This document shows, piece after piece, positions 39,407 through 47,970 of a DNA stretch of 64,000 bases (positions are counted from its first letter, which is position 1; every line of letters begins with the position of its first letter). A program made the translations under genes and the position numbers. The stretch is from positions 1 through 64,000 of the forward strand of contig JAXGME010000009.1 of assembly GCA_040768845.1 (NCBI GenBank). The letters run 5' to 3'. The DNA comes from JAEZHK01 sp040768845 (lineage in GTDB: Bacteria > Bacillota > Clostridia > Christensenellales > Aristaeellaceae). A model generated the notes under the pieces. It was given only the letters and a program-made list of their open reading frames with translations, searched no databases and was not told where the DNA came from.

Positions 39407-39904
39407 ATGAGTGAAAATCTGCCGACCAATGTGCAGTTGGAATCCGGCGAGCACGGCTCGGTCAGCTTTGCCACCGATGTGATCGCCACCATCGCGGGCC
39501 TCGCCGCCACCGAGGTCGAGGGCGTGGCCTCCATGGGGGCCGGCCAAAGCGGCCTGGCGGACATCCTGACGCGCCGCGGCCAGTCCACCAAGAGCCTCAC
39601 CAAGGGCGTCAAGGTGGAAGTGGCGGAGGGTGCCGTCACCGTGGACATCACCATCGTGGTGGAATTCGGGTCGCCCATTCCTGAGGTGGCCGCCGGCATC
39701 CAGGAAAACGTGAAAAAAGCCATCGAAACCATGAGCGGGCTTTCGGTCAGGTCCATCGACGTACACGTGCAGGGCATGAGCTTTGAGCGCGAGCATCGCG
39801 CCGCCGCGGAGATCGAAATGCAGCAGCGGGCGCTGCTGGAAGAGCAGGAGCGCGCCGACGAGGTCGGCGACAGCCAGGCATCGGACGACAGCCCGGCCAC
39901 CTGA
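39407..39904 (+). CDS. Asp23/Gls24-family envelope stress protein
   Basis: The product is 165 residues. The Asp23 core runs from about 12 to 120: GSVSFATDVIATIAGLAATEVEGVASM, KGVKVEVAEGAVTVDITIVVEFG and IPEVAAGIQENVKKAIETMSGL in outline. The last 35 residues are Glu/Ala-rich and probably helical. Asp23 is a small cytoplasmic protein recruited to the membrane by AmaP, which is encoded next. AAAGGAGGTG lies upstream. In Firmicutes this family (YqhY) is commonly linked to nusB. Confidence 0.93.
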   Translation: MSENLPTNVQLESGEHGSVSFATDVIATIAGLAATEVEGVASMGAGQSGLADILTRRGQSTKSLTKGVKVEVAEGAVTVDITIVVEFGSPIPEVAAGIQENVKKAIETMSGLSVRSIDVHVQGMSFEREHRAAAEIEMQQRALLEEQERADEVGDSQASDDSPAT

Positions 39905-39929
39905 ACACGACCGCGAAAGGGGAACGGCC

Positions 39930-40781
39930 ATGAAGATGAATTTCTTTGAACGCCTGCTGCTGGCGGTAACCGGCATACTGGGCGTGTTTTTTGCCGCGGC
40001 GCTGGGCGTCATCGCCTACTACGGCGATCGGCTGGGCCTGACGCTGGGCGACTACAGACTGACGCTCAAGGCGGGCGTGTGGCCGGCGGTGGTGCTGGGC
40101 GTCATCGCGCTGATCGCGCTCGTCTGGGGGCTGAAGCTGCTGTCGCTGGCCTTTAAGCGGGAGCCCCGCCGCGACCGCTCCAGCGTTTCCGTGCAGAACA
40201 CCGAAAACGGATCGGTGCGCATCTCCGTGGATGCGATGGACACGCTGGTCAAGCAGGCGATCGCCCACGACGAGGGCGTGGTGGACATCAAGACGTCCAT
40301 CATCAACCACGAGGATTCCATCTCCGTGTCCATCGACATGACGCTGGCGTCCGACGTGCACATCCCCAACGTCACCATGATGATGCAGCGCACCATCAAG
40401 AATTTCATCGAGGAGTTCTCCGGCATCGCGGTGCGGGAGGTGACCATCATGGTCTCCAAGATCATCGAGGTCACGCCCCAACCGCCGCTCAAGCTGACCG
40501 CGAGGCCCGAGGCCGATAAGGCGATGGTGGAGGAAGCGCCGCTGCCCAAGCTGGAGCAGCACGCCGAGCCGGAACCGGCGCCCGAACCGGCGCCCGAACC
40601 GGCGCCCGAACCGGAGCCGGAACCCGAGCCGGCGCCCGAGGCGGAAGCAGAGGGCGACGAGCCGCCCGAGCCCGCGCAGGACGAGCCCGCCGGCGAACCA
40701 TCCGCGGAGGCGGCCGACGACGGGGCCGAAGCGCCCGCAGCCGGGGATGACGACATCGTGGATGAAAAGGACGTCTGGTAA
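39930..40781 (+). CDS. amaP: AmaP-like alkaline-shock membrane anchor with long Pro/Glu tail
   Basis: The product is 283 residues. Two N-terminal membrane helices (about 8-28 and 50-72) are followed by an Asp23-like cytoplasmic domain (to about 185) and a low-complexity tail of PE, PA and acidic residues (about 195-283). In Staphylococcus, AmaP anchors Asp23 at the membrane. The tail is partly encoded by 12-bp tandem repeats and is much longer than usual. AAAGGGG precedes the ATG at 39930. Confidence 0.85.
   Translation: MKMNFFERLLLAVTGILGVFFAAALGVIAYYGDRLGLTLGDYRLTLKAGVWPAVVLGVIALIALVWGLKLLSLAFKREPRRDRSSVSVQNTENGSVRISVDAMDTLVKQAIAHDEGVVDIKTSIINHEDSISVSIDMTLASDVHIPNVTMMMQRTIKNFIEEFSGIAVREVTIMVSKIIEVTPQPPLKLTARPEADKAMVEEAPLPKLEQHAEPEPAPEPAPEPAPEPEPEPEPAPEAEAEGDEPPEPAQDEPAGEPSAEAADDGAEAPAAGDDDIVDEKDVW
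40572..40631 (+). repeat. 12-bp tandem repeat inside amaP
   Basis: Three exact GAACCGGCGCCC units (40572-40607) followed by two diverged units to 40631. Each unit encodes Glu-Pro-Ala-Pro or a variant. The array is in frame and may vary in copy number. Confidence 0.85.
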
Positions 40782-40797
40782 TACGGGAGGGTAGAGG

Positions 40798-40995
40798 ATG
40801 GACAAAAAGACAGTCAAGGGCCTGCTGGGTGGCGCCCTGGGGTTGGTTGCCGCCATACTCATCCTGACCATCGGGTTCTGGAAGGCGCTGCTCATCGTGG
40901 GGCTGACCGCCATCGGCTGGTGGCTGTCCGGCGCACGGCAGCTTCCGCAGGGCTTTTACGACTTTCTCGCGCGCATCAAATTCCCCTGGGATTAG
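40798..40995 (+). CDS. DUF2273-family small membrane protein
   Basis: The product is 65 residues with two hydrophobic helices (GLLGGALGLVAAILILTIGFW and ALLIVGLTAIGWWLSG) and a short polar tail. DUF2273 proteins occur regularly beside asp23 and amaP in Firmicutes, and all three are thought to act together at the membrane. GGAGGG precedes the ATG; 16 bp after amaP. Confidence 0.88.
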   Translation: MDKKTVKGLLGGALGLVAAILILTIGFWKALLIVGLTAIGWWLSGARQLPQGFYDFLARIKFPWD

Positions 40996-41031
40996 CCGCT
41001 GATGCCTGAAGTGCAACCGGGCGTCATGCCA

Positions 41032-41059
41032 AACGCCGCGATTTTTCGTGGCGTTTTTT
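41032..41059 (+). terminator. Terminator of the asp23 operon
   Basis: Ten-bp arms at 41032-41041 and 41046-41055 with one G-U pair, a TTTT loop, then TTTT at 41056-41059. It lies 32 bp before nusB. Confidence 0.85.
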
Positions 41060-41090
41060 CCGGCTCGCCCATCCAAAAGGAGTGCGAAAG

Positions 41091-41489
41091 ATGAACAGAA
41101 CCCAAGCCCGCGCCGCCGCGATGAAGCTGGTCTACGAATGGGATATGGGCGGCGACGGCGGCGAGGAAACCTGCCGGGAACTGCTGGAGATCCGGCCCGG
41201 CGAGGATGAGCGCGATTATATGGAGGCGGTCTTTGAGGGCGTCCGCCAGAGCCGGGAAGCGCTGGACGGGAAGATTGAGCGCTTTGCCCGAGGCTGGAAG
41301 CTGGACCGGCTTTCGAAGGTGGATCTCGCCATCCTGCGGGTGGCGGCCTACGAGCTGGCCCAGGCCCGCGAGCCCGCCGGCGCGGTGATTCAGGAGGCCG
41401 TGCAGCTGTCGGAGAAGTATTCCAGCGAAAAGGCCGGCGCGTTTGTCAACGGCGTGCTGGGGGCCATGGTCCGCGCGGGCGACGCCTGA
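41091..41489 (+). CDS. nusB: Transcription antitermination factor NusB
   Basis: NusB acts with NusE in the antitermination complex on rRNA operons. The product is 132 residues and all helical. Family features are ARAAAMKLVYEWDM near the N-terminus, LSKVDLAILRVAAYEL in the middle and YSSEKAGAFVNGVLGAM near the end. AAGGAG precedes the ATG at 41091. It starts a run of closely packed housekeeping genes reaching to ispA or beyond. Confidence 0.95.
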   Translation: MNRTQARAAAMKLVYEWDMGGDGGEETCRELLEIRPGEDERDYMEAVFEGVRQSREALDGKIERFARGWKLDRLSKVDLAILRVAAYELAQAREPAGAVIQEAVQLSEKYSSEKAGAFVNGVLGAMVRAGDA

Positions 41490-42424
41490 TGGTGCTGGGC
41501 ATCGATACCAGCTGCTACCGCACGTCGCTGGCGCTGGCGGACGCGGGCGGAATCGCGGCCCAGGCGGGCAGGCTCCTGGACGTCCCCGAGGGCGCGCGGG
41601 GGCTGAGGCAGTCGGATGCGCTGTTTCAGCACGTCAGGCGCCTGCCGGAACTGATGGAGTCGCTGATGGCAGGGGGATTGGGGCCCGTCGAGGCCGTCGT
41701 CTTCAGCGAAAAGCCGCGCCCGGCCGACGATTCCTACATGCCGGTCTTTACGGCGGGCGCGTCGCTGGCGCGATCCGTCGCCGCGCTTTTGCGCGTGCCG
41801 ATCTTTGCCACCACCCATCAGCAGGGCCATGTGCGCGCCGCGCTGGTGGGGACGGATCTGATCGGGAAGGAATTCATTGCCGTTCACCTGTCGGGAGGTA
41901 CCACCGAAATTTTGCGGGTGGGCGCGGGGCTTGACGTTCGCCTGCTGGGCGGCACGGCGGACATCAGCGCCGGACAGCTGGTGGACCGCGTCGGCGTGGC
42001 GCTGGGGCTGAAGTTTCCCGCCGGGCCGGCCCTTGAGGCCCTGGCGGTGAAGGGCGAAGCCAGATCGGCTTTGCCGGTCAGTGTCCGGGGGATGGCGGCC
42101 AGCTTCTCCGGGGCGGAGGCCGCGGTCATGCGCCTGATCCAATCGGGCGCCGCGCCGGAGAACGCGGCGGCGGAGGTCTATTCTCTGCTGGCCAGGGCGC
42201 TGGCGAGACTGATCTCCCAGGCGTCCGGCGCGACGGGGCTGATGGATGTGCTTTTGGCGGGCGGGGTTGCCTCGTCCGCGCTTTTGCGGGCGCTGTTGCC
42301 GGGGCGGCTTTCCCGGCTCAACGAGGCCGTCCGCGTACAATGGGCAAGGCCGGAGCTGTCCGGCGACAACGCCGCGGGCGTTGCGCTGATCGGCTGCGAC
42401 CACTTGAAGGAGGGATGCGTATGA
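41489..42424 (+). CDS. TsaD/Kae1-family paralogue (M22-like protein)
   Basis: The product is 311 residues. It is related to TsaD, the threonylcarbamoyl transferase for tRNA t6A, and keeps its metal-binding HxxxH (HQQGH, 110-114) and nucleotide-site motifs (VHLSGGTTEI, LLGGTADISAGQLVDRVGVALGLKFPAG and LAGGVASSALLR in outline). It is shorter and more diverged than TsaD proper. A paralogue of this kind lies between nusB and folD or xseA in many Clostridia, with no known job. Whether the organism has a second, canonical tsaD cannot be seen here. It shares one base with the nusB stop (TGATG). Confidence 0.8.
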   Translation: MVLGIDTSCYRTSLALADAGGIAAQAGRLLDVPEGARGLRQSDALFQHVRRLPELMESLMAGGLGPVEAVVFSEKPRPADDSYMPVFTAGASLARSVAALLRVPIFATTHQQGHVRAALVGTDLIGKEFIAVHLSGGTTEILRVGAGLDVRLLGGTADISAGQLVDRVGVALGLKFPAGPALEALAVKGEARSALPVSVRGMAASFSGAEAAVMRLIQSGAAPENAAAEVYSLLARALARLISQASGATGLMDVLLAGGVASSALLRALLPGRLSRLNEAVRVQWARPELSGDNAAGVALIGCDHLKEGCV

Positions 42425-43272
42425 GCGCCGCAATCATCGACGGCAAGGGCATTTCCATCGCGATCCGGCAGGAACTGAAAGAAAGAGTGGAACGGCTGAA
42501 GGCGCGGGGCATCGTGCCCTCGCTGACGGTCATCCTGGTGGGGGACGACCCCGGCTCCCAGGTCTACGTGCGCAACAAGGAGCGCGCCTGCCTGGAGGCG
42601 GGCATGGCGGGCCGCGTGATCCGCATGCCGAGGGAGACCGCGCGGGAGGAACTGCTCGCCGAGATTGAAAAGGTCAACCGGGACGGGAGCGTTCACGGCC
42701 TTTTGGTGCAGCTTCCGCTGCCCAGGCACCTGAACGAGGCGGAGATCATCGGCGCCATCGCGCCGGAGAAGGATGTGGACGGGCTGCATCCCATGACGCA
42801 GGGGCTCATCCTGAGCGGCGCGCCGGCGGCGCTTCCCTGCACGCCCCGGGGCTGCATCGAGCTTATCAAGCGCGCGGGCGTGCCGCTCGAGGGCGCGGAG
42901 GCCGTGGTGGTAGGCCGCAGCGTGATGGTGGGCAAGCCGATGGCGCTTTTGCTGCTTCGGGAAAACGCCACCGTCACCGTCTGCCATTCCCGGACGAAAA
43001 ACCTTGCGGAGGTCACCCGGCGCGCGGACGTGCTGGTGGCCGCCATCGGCAAGCCCCGCTTTATTACGGGCGATATGATCAAGCCCGGCGCGGCGGTCAT
43101 CGACGTGGGCATCAACCGCCTGCCGGACGGCAAGCTGGCCGGCGACGTGGACTTTGAGTCCGCCCGCGAGGTGGCCGGATGCATCACGCCGGTGCCGGGC
43201 GGCGTCGGCCCGATGACCATCGCGATGCTGCTGGAAAACACCGTCGAGGCGGCGACGCGGCATGCAAAATGA
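42421..43272 (+). CDS. folD: Bifunctional methylenetetrahydrofolate dehydrogenase/cyclohydrolase
   Basis: The enzyme interconverts 5,10-methylene- and 10-formyl-tetrahydrofolate, with NADP(H). The product is 283 residues. The active-site region is GDDPGSQVYVRNKERAC, with Lys in VRNK; QLPLPRHLNE and KDVDGLHP follow. The cofactor site includes VVGRSVMVGKP, and the C-terminus has PGGVGPMTIAMLLENT. GGAGGG precedes ATG 42421, which overlaps the previous stop. Confidence 0.97.
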   Translation: MSAAIIDGKGISIAIRQELKERVERLKARGIVPSLTVILVGDDPGSQVYVRNKERACLEAGMAGRVIRMPRETAREELLAEIEKVNRDGSVHGLLVQLPLPRHLNEAEIIGAIAPEKDVDGLHPMTQGLILSGAPAALPCTPRGCIELIKRAGVPLEGAEAVVVGRSVMVGKPMALLLLRENATVTVCHSRTKNLAEVTRRADVLVAAIGKPRFITGDMIKPGAAVIDVGINRLPDGKLAGDVDFESAREVAGCITPVPGGVGPMTIAMLLENTVEAATRHAK

Positions 43273-44482
43273 TCGGACGCTGACCGTCGGCGAGCTGAAC
43301 GAATACGCCCGGCGCCTCCTGGCGGCGGACCCGCTGCTCCGCGCGGTTCGGGTGCGCGGCGAAGTCAGCGGCTTCAAGCGGCATTACAGCGGCCATTTGT
43401 ACTTTTCGATCAAGGATGAGACCGCGCGGGTGCAATGCGTGATGTTCCGGCAGCACGCATTGGGCCTGGACTTTGAACCCGCCGACGGCCAGATGGTGGT
43501 GATTGACGGCGCGGCCTCGCTCTACGCCGCCACCGGCGGCTTTCAGGTCTACTGCCAGGCGATGCGCCGCGAGGGCGCGGGCGCGCTGTACCAGCGGTTT
43601 GAGGCGCTCAAGAAAAGGCTGATGGAAGAAGGCCTGTTTGACGCCGCGCTGAAAAAGCCGCTGCCGCTTTTGCCGCGGCGGGTGGGGCTGGTCACATCGC
43701 CCACCGGCGCGGCCGTGCGGGACATGATCCGCATCCTCCGCCGTCGGAACCCTGCCGCCGACATCCTGCTCGCGCCCTGTCAGGTGCAGGGGGAGGGCGC
43801 CGCCCGGGACATCGCCAGGGCGCTGGACCTTCTCAACGAGCGCGGCGGCGTGGAGGTAATCCTCTGCGGCCGGGGCGGCGGTTCGATGGAAGATCTGTGG
43901 GCCTTCAACGAAGAAACTGTCGCCCGCGCCATCGCGCGCTCGCGCGTTCCGGTCGTTTCCTGCGTCGGGCATGAGACGGACTTCACCATCGCGGACTTCG
44001 TCGCCGACGCCCGGGCGGCCACGCCCTCTATGGCGGCGGAGATGGCATCGCCGGTGCGGCGAGAGCTGACGGAGGCGCTCGCCCGTCAGGCGCTCAGGAT
44101 GCGGCGCGCGCTCATGGGCCGGCTGCTTTTGAATCGGGAAAGGCTGGCGCGGCTTGAAAAGACGTTTCGCGCCCCGGGGACGCTCTTCATCGCGCCCCGA
44201 CGGGAGGCGCTGTCGCGCCTTCGCGCCCGCGCCGACCGCGCGGTGGAGCGCAGAACGGCCGCCGCCCGGTCCGGCCTCGCGCTTTTCGGCCGCGCCCTTT
44301 CCGGTCTGAATCCGGAGGGGGTGCTGGCGCGTGGCTACGCGCTGGTGGAATCGGGCGGGAAGCGGATTACCGGCGTTCGGGGCGTCGTCCCCGGGCAGGA
44401 CGTCACCATCACGCTGGCGGGCGGAAGGCTGGATGCCTCCGTCACCGGCGTGCGGGAAGGGGAAGTGAACCATGGAACCTGA
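43262..44482 (+). CDS. xseA: Exodeoxyribonuclease VII large subunit
   Basis: Exonuclease VII degrades single-stranded DNA from both ends. The product is 406 residues. An N-terminal OB fold (VRVRGEVSGFKRHYSGHLYFSIKD in outline) is followed by the catalytic domain: LVTSPTGAAVRDMI, LCGRGGGSMEDLWAFNEE and SCVGHETDFTIADFVADARAATPS in outline. The last third is coiled and basic. It overlaps folD by 11 bp and xseB by 11 bp. Confidence 0.96.
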   Translation: MQNDRTLTVGELNEYARRLLAADPLLRAVRVRGEVSGFKRHYSGHLYFSIKDETARVQCVMFRQHALGLDFEPADGQMVVIDGAASLYAATGGFQVYCQAMRREGAGALYQRFEALKKRLMEEGLFDAALKKPLPLLPRRVGLVTSPTGAAVRDMIRILRRRNPAADILLAPCQVQGEGAARDIARALDLLNERGGVEVILCGRGGGSMEDLWAFNEETVARAIARSRVPVVSCVGHETDFTIADFVADARAATPSMAAEMASPVRRELTEALARQALRMRRALMGRLLLNRERLARLEKTFRAPGTLFIAPRREALSRLRARADRAVERRTAAARSGLALFGRALSGLNPEGVLARGYALVESGGKRITGVRGVVPGQDVTITLAGGRLDASVTGVREGEVNHGT

Positions 44483-44693
44483 ACTGAGCTTTGAGGAAGG
44501 CATGACCAGCCTTGAGGAAATCGTAAAATCACTGGAAGAGGGAACGATGCCGCTGGAGGCGTGCTTCAGTGCCTACGAGCGTGGTATAAAGCTGATAAAC
44601 GCGCTGGGGTCGATGCTGGATGCCGGCGAGGCGCGCATCCGCGCGTTGACGGAGGACGGCGAGGTTCCCTTCGATGCGGAGGACGGACAATGA
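44472..44693 (+). CDS. xseB: Exodeoxyribonuclease VII small subunit
   Basis: The product is 73 residues. LSFEEGMTSLEEIVKSLEEG and PLEACFSAYERGIKL are the two helices of the XseB family. Several copies bind one XseA. The start overlaps xseA and the stop overlaps ispA by 4 bp. Confidence 0.94.
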   Translation: MEPELSFEEGMTSLEEIVKSLEEGTMPLEACFSAYERGIKLINALGSMLDAGEARIRALTEDGEVPFDAEDGQ

Positions 44694-45592
44694 AGCTCGA
44701 AGAATACGCGCGCCTGTCCGAGGAGGCGCTTGCGCGCGCGCTTGCGGAAAAGCCCTGGTCGGCAGAGGGACACGAGGTGCCGCCGCTGCTGAGGCAGGCG
44801 ATGCGCTACAGCGCGCTGGCGGGCGGGAAACGGCTGCGCCCGGCGATGCTCCTGGCCGCGGTGGACATGCTGGGCGGCGACCGGGATGAGGCCATGCCCT
44901 ACGCCGCGGCCATCGAGATGATCCACACGTATTCGCTGATCCACGACGATCTGCCCGGCATGGACGACGACTGCCTGCGCCGCGGGCGCCCCACCAACCA
45001 CATGGTGTTTGGCGTGGGGCAGGCGGTTCTGGCGGGCGACGCGCTTTTGAATCAGGCCTACGAAATGATGCTCGCCCACGCGCTGACGCAACCGTCCCGC
45101 GTGGCGCCCCGCACCCGCGCGGCCTGGGAGATCGCCCGGGGCGCGGGCGTTCAGGGGATGATCGCCGGCCAGAGCATGGATCTTTCCTGCGAGCGGGGCG
45201 CGGTGGATCCTGAGCCCGCGATGCTCACCTACATCCACCTGCACAAAACCGGCTCCATGTTCCGGGGCGCGCTGCGCGCCGCCTGCGCGCTGACCGGCGC
45301 CGCGGAGGAGGAGCGCAAGGCGCTGTCCCGCTATGCGTCCAACTTTGGCATGATGTTCCAGGCGGTGGACGATCTTCTGGACGTGGAGGGCGAGGAGCGC
45401 GCGCTGGGCAAGACGCCGGGCAAGGACCTCACGTCCGGCAAGCTCACCTGCGTGGGCGTCTACGGCAGCGGCGGCACCCGGTCGCTGATCATTGAGTTGC
45501 AGCAGGAGGCCATGGACGCGCTTTTGCCCTTTGGTGAGCGGGCGGCGTTTTTTCAGGATCTGCTCTGCGACATGATGCACCGGAAGTCCTGA
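44690..45592 (+). CDS. ispA: Polyprenyl synthetase, farnesyl/geranylgeranyl diphosphate synthase type
   Basis: The enzyme condenses isopentenyl diphosphate with allylic diphosphates. The product is 300 residues. GGKRLRP, the first aspartate-rich motif DDLPGMDDD (86-94) and the second DDLLD (near 236) are all intact. Chain length is not certain, but the position between xseB and dxs is where ispA lies in Firmicutes. It supplies precursors for undecaprenyl phosphate and quinones. Confidence 0.94.
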   Translation: MKLEEYARLSEEALARALAEKPWSAEGHEVPPLLRQAMRYSALAGGKRLRPAMLLAAVDMLGGDRDEAMPYAAAIEMIHTYSLIHDDLPGMDDDCLRRGRPTNHMVFGVGQAVLAGDALLNQAYEMMLAHALTQPSRVAPRTRAAWEIARGAGVQGMIAGQSMDLSCERGAVDPEPAMLTYIHLHKTGSMFRGALRAACALTGAAEEERKALSRYASNFGMMFQAVDDLLDVEGEERALGKTPGKDLTSGKLTCVGVYGSGGTRSLIIELQQEAMDALLPFGERAAFFQDLLCDMMHRKS

Positions 45593-45619
45593 CGGGCGCC
45601 GCTGAAAGGCTGGAAACAG

Positions 45620-46063
45620 ATGCTCTTTTATGAAGTGATCGCCAACCGGGTGCTGATGACCTGCGTGGCCGCCTGGTTCATTGCCCAGGCGCTGAAGGTG
45701 CTGTTTTACTACTTCCTTGAGAAGCGGTGGGACCTGACGCGCTTTTTCGGGCTGGGCGGCATGCCCAGTTCCCATTCGGCGGTGGTGTGCGCGCTGGCGA
45801 CAGCGGTGGGCGTATCCCGGGGGTTTTACAGCCCGGAGTTTGCCATCGCCTTCGTGCTGGCCACCATCGTCATGACCGATGCCGCGGGCGTGCGCCGGGC
45901 GGCGGGCAAGCAGGCTGCGCTGCTCAACAAGATCGTCCGGGAACTGACGGAAGAAGGGCACGGTCTGACACAGGAGACGCTGAAGGAACTGCTCGGTCAT
46001 TCGCCTTTCGAGGTGATCATCGGGGGGCTTCTGGGGGTTCTGATCGCAGTCATCATCATGTGA
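45620..46063 (+). CDS. Divergent PAP2-family (DUF212, YuiD-like) membrane protein
   Basis: The product is 147 residues with four or five hydrophobic helices. FGLGGMPSSHSAVVCALATAVG contains the SHS of the PAP2 acid-phosphatase motif; MTDAAGVRRAAGKQA is the other conserved block. It may dephosphorylate a lipid pyrophosphate, which would fit its place between ispA and dxs, but this has not been shown for the family. AAAGG lies upstream. Confidence 0.87.
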   Translation: MLFYEVIANRVLMTCVAAWFIAQALKVLFYYFLEKRWDLTRFFGLGGMPSSHSAVVCALATAVGVSRGFYSPEFAIAFVLATIVMTDAAGVRRAAGKQAALLNKIVRELTEEGHGLTQETLKELLGHSPFEVIIGGLLGVLIAVIIM

Positions 46064-46083
46064 CGGATTCGGGAGATGGACAA

Positions 46084-47970
46084 ATGCTTGATACCATCCA
46101 ATCGCCCGCGCAGCTCAAGGGCATGACGTTGCCCGAACTGCGCGCGCTGGCGGCGGAAATACGGGAAAAACTGCTCAGGACGGTTTCGTCCAACGGCGGG
46201 CACTTGGCGAGCAACCTGGGCGTGGTGGAGTTGACCATCGCGCTGCATGTGGTGTACGACTGCCCCGAGGACAAGCTGGTGTTTGACGTGGGACACCAGG
46301 CCTACGCCCATAAGCTTTTGACGGGGCGCGGGCCGCGCTTTGACACCCTGCGGCAGAGCGGCGGCATCGCCGGGTTTCCCAGAACCGACGAAAGCCCCTA
46401 CGACGCGTTTACCACCGGGCACGCCTCCACGGCGCTCTCCGCCGCGCTGGGCATGGCCCGCGCGCGGGACCTGATGGGCGCGAAGCACCACGTGGCGGCG
46501 GTGGTGGGCGACGGCGCGCTGACCGGCGGCATGTGCTACGAGGCGCTTAACGACGCGGGTATGTCCAAAACCGCCATGGTGGTGGTGCTCAACGACAACG
46601 AGATGTCCATTTCTCACAACGTGGGCGCGCTGTCGGGCCACCTGACGGCGCTCCGGCAGTCCAATCCGTACCGCAAGCTCAAGCACGCAGTTTCCGTGGG
46701 GCTGGACAAGATGCCCGGCGTCGGCCGGCCCATCCTGCACGGCATGGAGCGGGTGCGGGATTCGCTGAAATCGCTGGTCATTGACGACAAGTTCTTCGGC
46801 GCGCTGGGCTTTGAGTACCAGGGCCCCATCGACGGCCATGACCTGAAGCGCATGATCCGCGTGCTGCGGCGCGCAAAGGAGGCGCAGCGGCCCGTGCTGG
46901 TGCATGTAGTGACCAAGAAGGGTAGCGGCTATGAACCGGCGGAGGAATCGCCGGACCTGTTCCACGGCGTACCGCCCTTTGACGTGGAGGGCGGGCACAT
47001 CGTCAGAAAGTCGGGCCTCAAAAACGGCCAGGTGATGGCCGCGGAGCTGTCGGCTCTCGCCGACAGCGACATCCGCGTGACGGCCATCACCGCCGCGATG
47101 CCCGACGGCACCGGCCTGACGCACTTCAAAGAGCGCCACCCGGACCGCTTCTTTGACGTGGGCATCGCCGAGGAGCACGCCGTTACGATGGCCGCGGGGC
47201 TCGCGGTCAGTGGCATGCGCCCCTATGTGGCCATCTACTCCACGTTTTTGCAGCGCGCCTACGACCAGATGCTGGTGGACGTGTGCCTTCAGAAGCTGCC
47301 CGTCACCCTGATGATTGACCGCGCAGGCCTCGTGGGCTCTGACGGCGCCACCCATCAGGGCGCCTTTGACATGGCCTACCTGCGCTCGATGCCCAACATG
47401 GTGGTGTGCTCGCCCCGGGACGTGCGCGATCTCCGGCGGCTGATCCGGCTGAGCCTGGCGCACGACGGCCCCATGGCCATCCGATACGCGCAGCAGGCCG
47501 ACGACATGGGCCCGAACATGCAGGAGAACGAGCCGCTCGAGGTGGGCCGGTGGGAGCTTCTCAGCGCGGGGGACGACGTGATGATTCTCGCCGTCGGGCG
47601 CATGGTGGAAACCGCGCTGAACGCGGCCATTAAGCTGGTGGGCAAGGGCGTGCGCTGCGGCGTGATTGACGCGCGGTTTATCAAGCCCATGGACGAGGAA
47701 ATGCTGCGGGAGGCCGCCCGGCGGCACCCGCTGTTGGTCACGCTGGAGGACGGCGTGGTGATGGGCGGATTCGGCTCCGCGGTGCTGGAGAAGCTGGCCT
47801 CGTGGGGCGCCGAAACCGCGGTGGCCACGCTGGGCATTCCGGACCGCTTCATCGAGCAGGATACCGCGGCGGGCCAGATGGCGGACTGCGGCCTCTCCGT
47901 ACCCCAGGTGGTGGAGGGGATCCTGGCCCGCGTCCGGGCGATCCGCGGCGCTTCCGGCCGTGCCGTCTAG
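46084..47970 (+). CDS. dxs: 1-deoxy-D-xylulose-5-phosphate synthase
   Basis: First enzyme of the MEP isoprenoid pathway, condensing pyruvate with glyceraldehyde 3-phosphate. The product is 628 residues. HLASNLGVVELTIALH, DVGHQAYAHKLLTGR and the thiamine diphosphate motif GDGALTGGM (142-150) mark the N-terminal half; DVGIAEEHAVTMAAGLA includes the catalytic Glu, and DRAGLVGSDGATHQG is also typical. GGGAGAT precedes the ATG at 46084. It overlaps tlyA by 11 bp. Confidence 0.97.
   Translation: MLDTIQSPAQLKGMTLPELRALAAEIREKLLRTVSSNGGHLASNLGVVELTIALHVVYDCPEDKLVFDVGHQAYAHKLLTGRGPRFDTLRQSGGIAGFPRTDESPYDAFTTGHASTALSAALGMARARDLMGAKHHVAAVVGDGALTGGMCYEALNDAGMSKTAMVVVLNDNEMSISHNVGALSGHLTALRQSNPYRKLKHAVSVGLDKMPGVGRPILHGMERVRDSLKSLVIDDKFFGALGFEYQGPIDGHDLKRMIRVLRRAKEAQRPVLVHVVTKKGSGYEPAEESPDLFHGVPPFDVEGGHIVRKSGLKNGQVMAAELSALADSDIRVTAITAAMPDGTGLTHFKERHPDRFFDVGIAEEHAVTMAAGLAVSGMRPYVAIYSTFLQRAYDQMLVDVCLQKLPVTLMIDRAGLVGSDGATHQGAFDMAYLRSMPNMVVCSPRDVRDLRRLIRLSLAHDGPMAIRYAQQADDMGPNMQENEPLEVGRWELLSAGDDVMILAVGRMVETALNAAIKLVGKGVRCGVIDARFIKPMDEEMLREAARRHPLLVTLEDGVVMGGFGSAVLEKLASWGAETAVATLGIPDRFIEQDTAAGQMADCGLSVPQVVEGILARVRAIRGASGRAV

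Noticed and set aside
45997..47727. A 576-codon minus-strand frame across dxs
   Set aside because: Antisense shadow of dxs with His/Arg/Gln-rich composition and no ribosome-binding site; dxs itself is certain.
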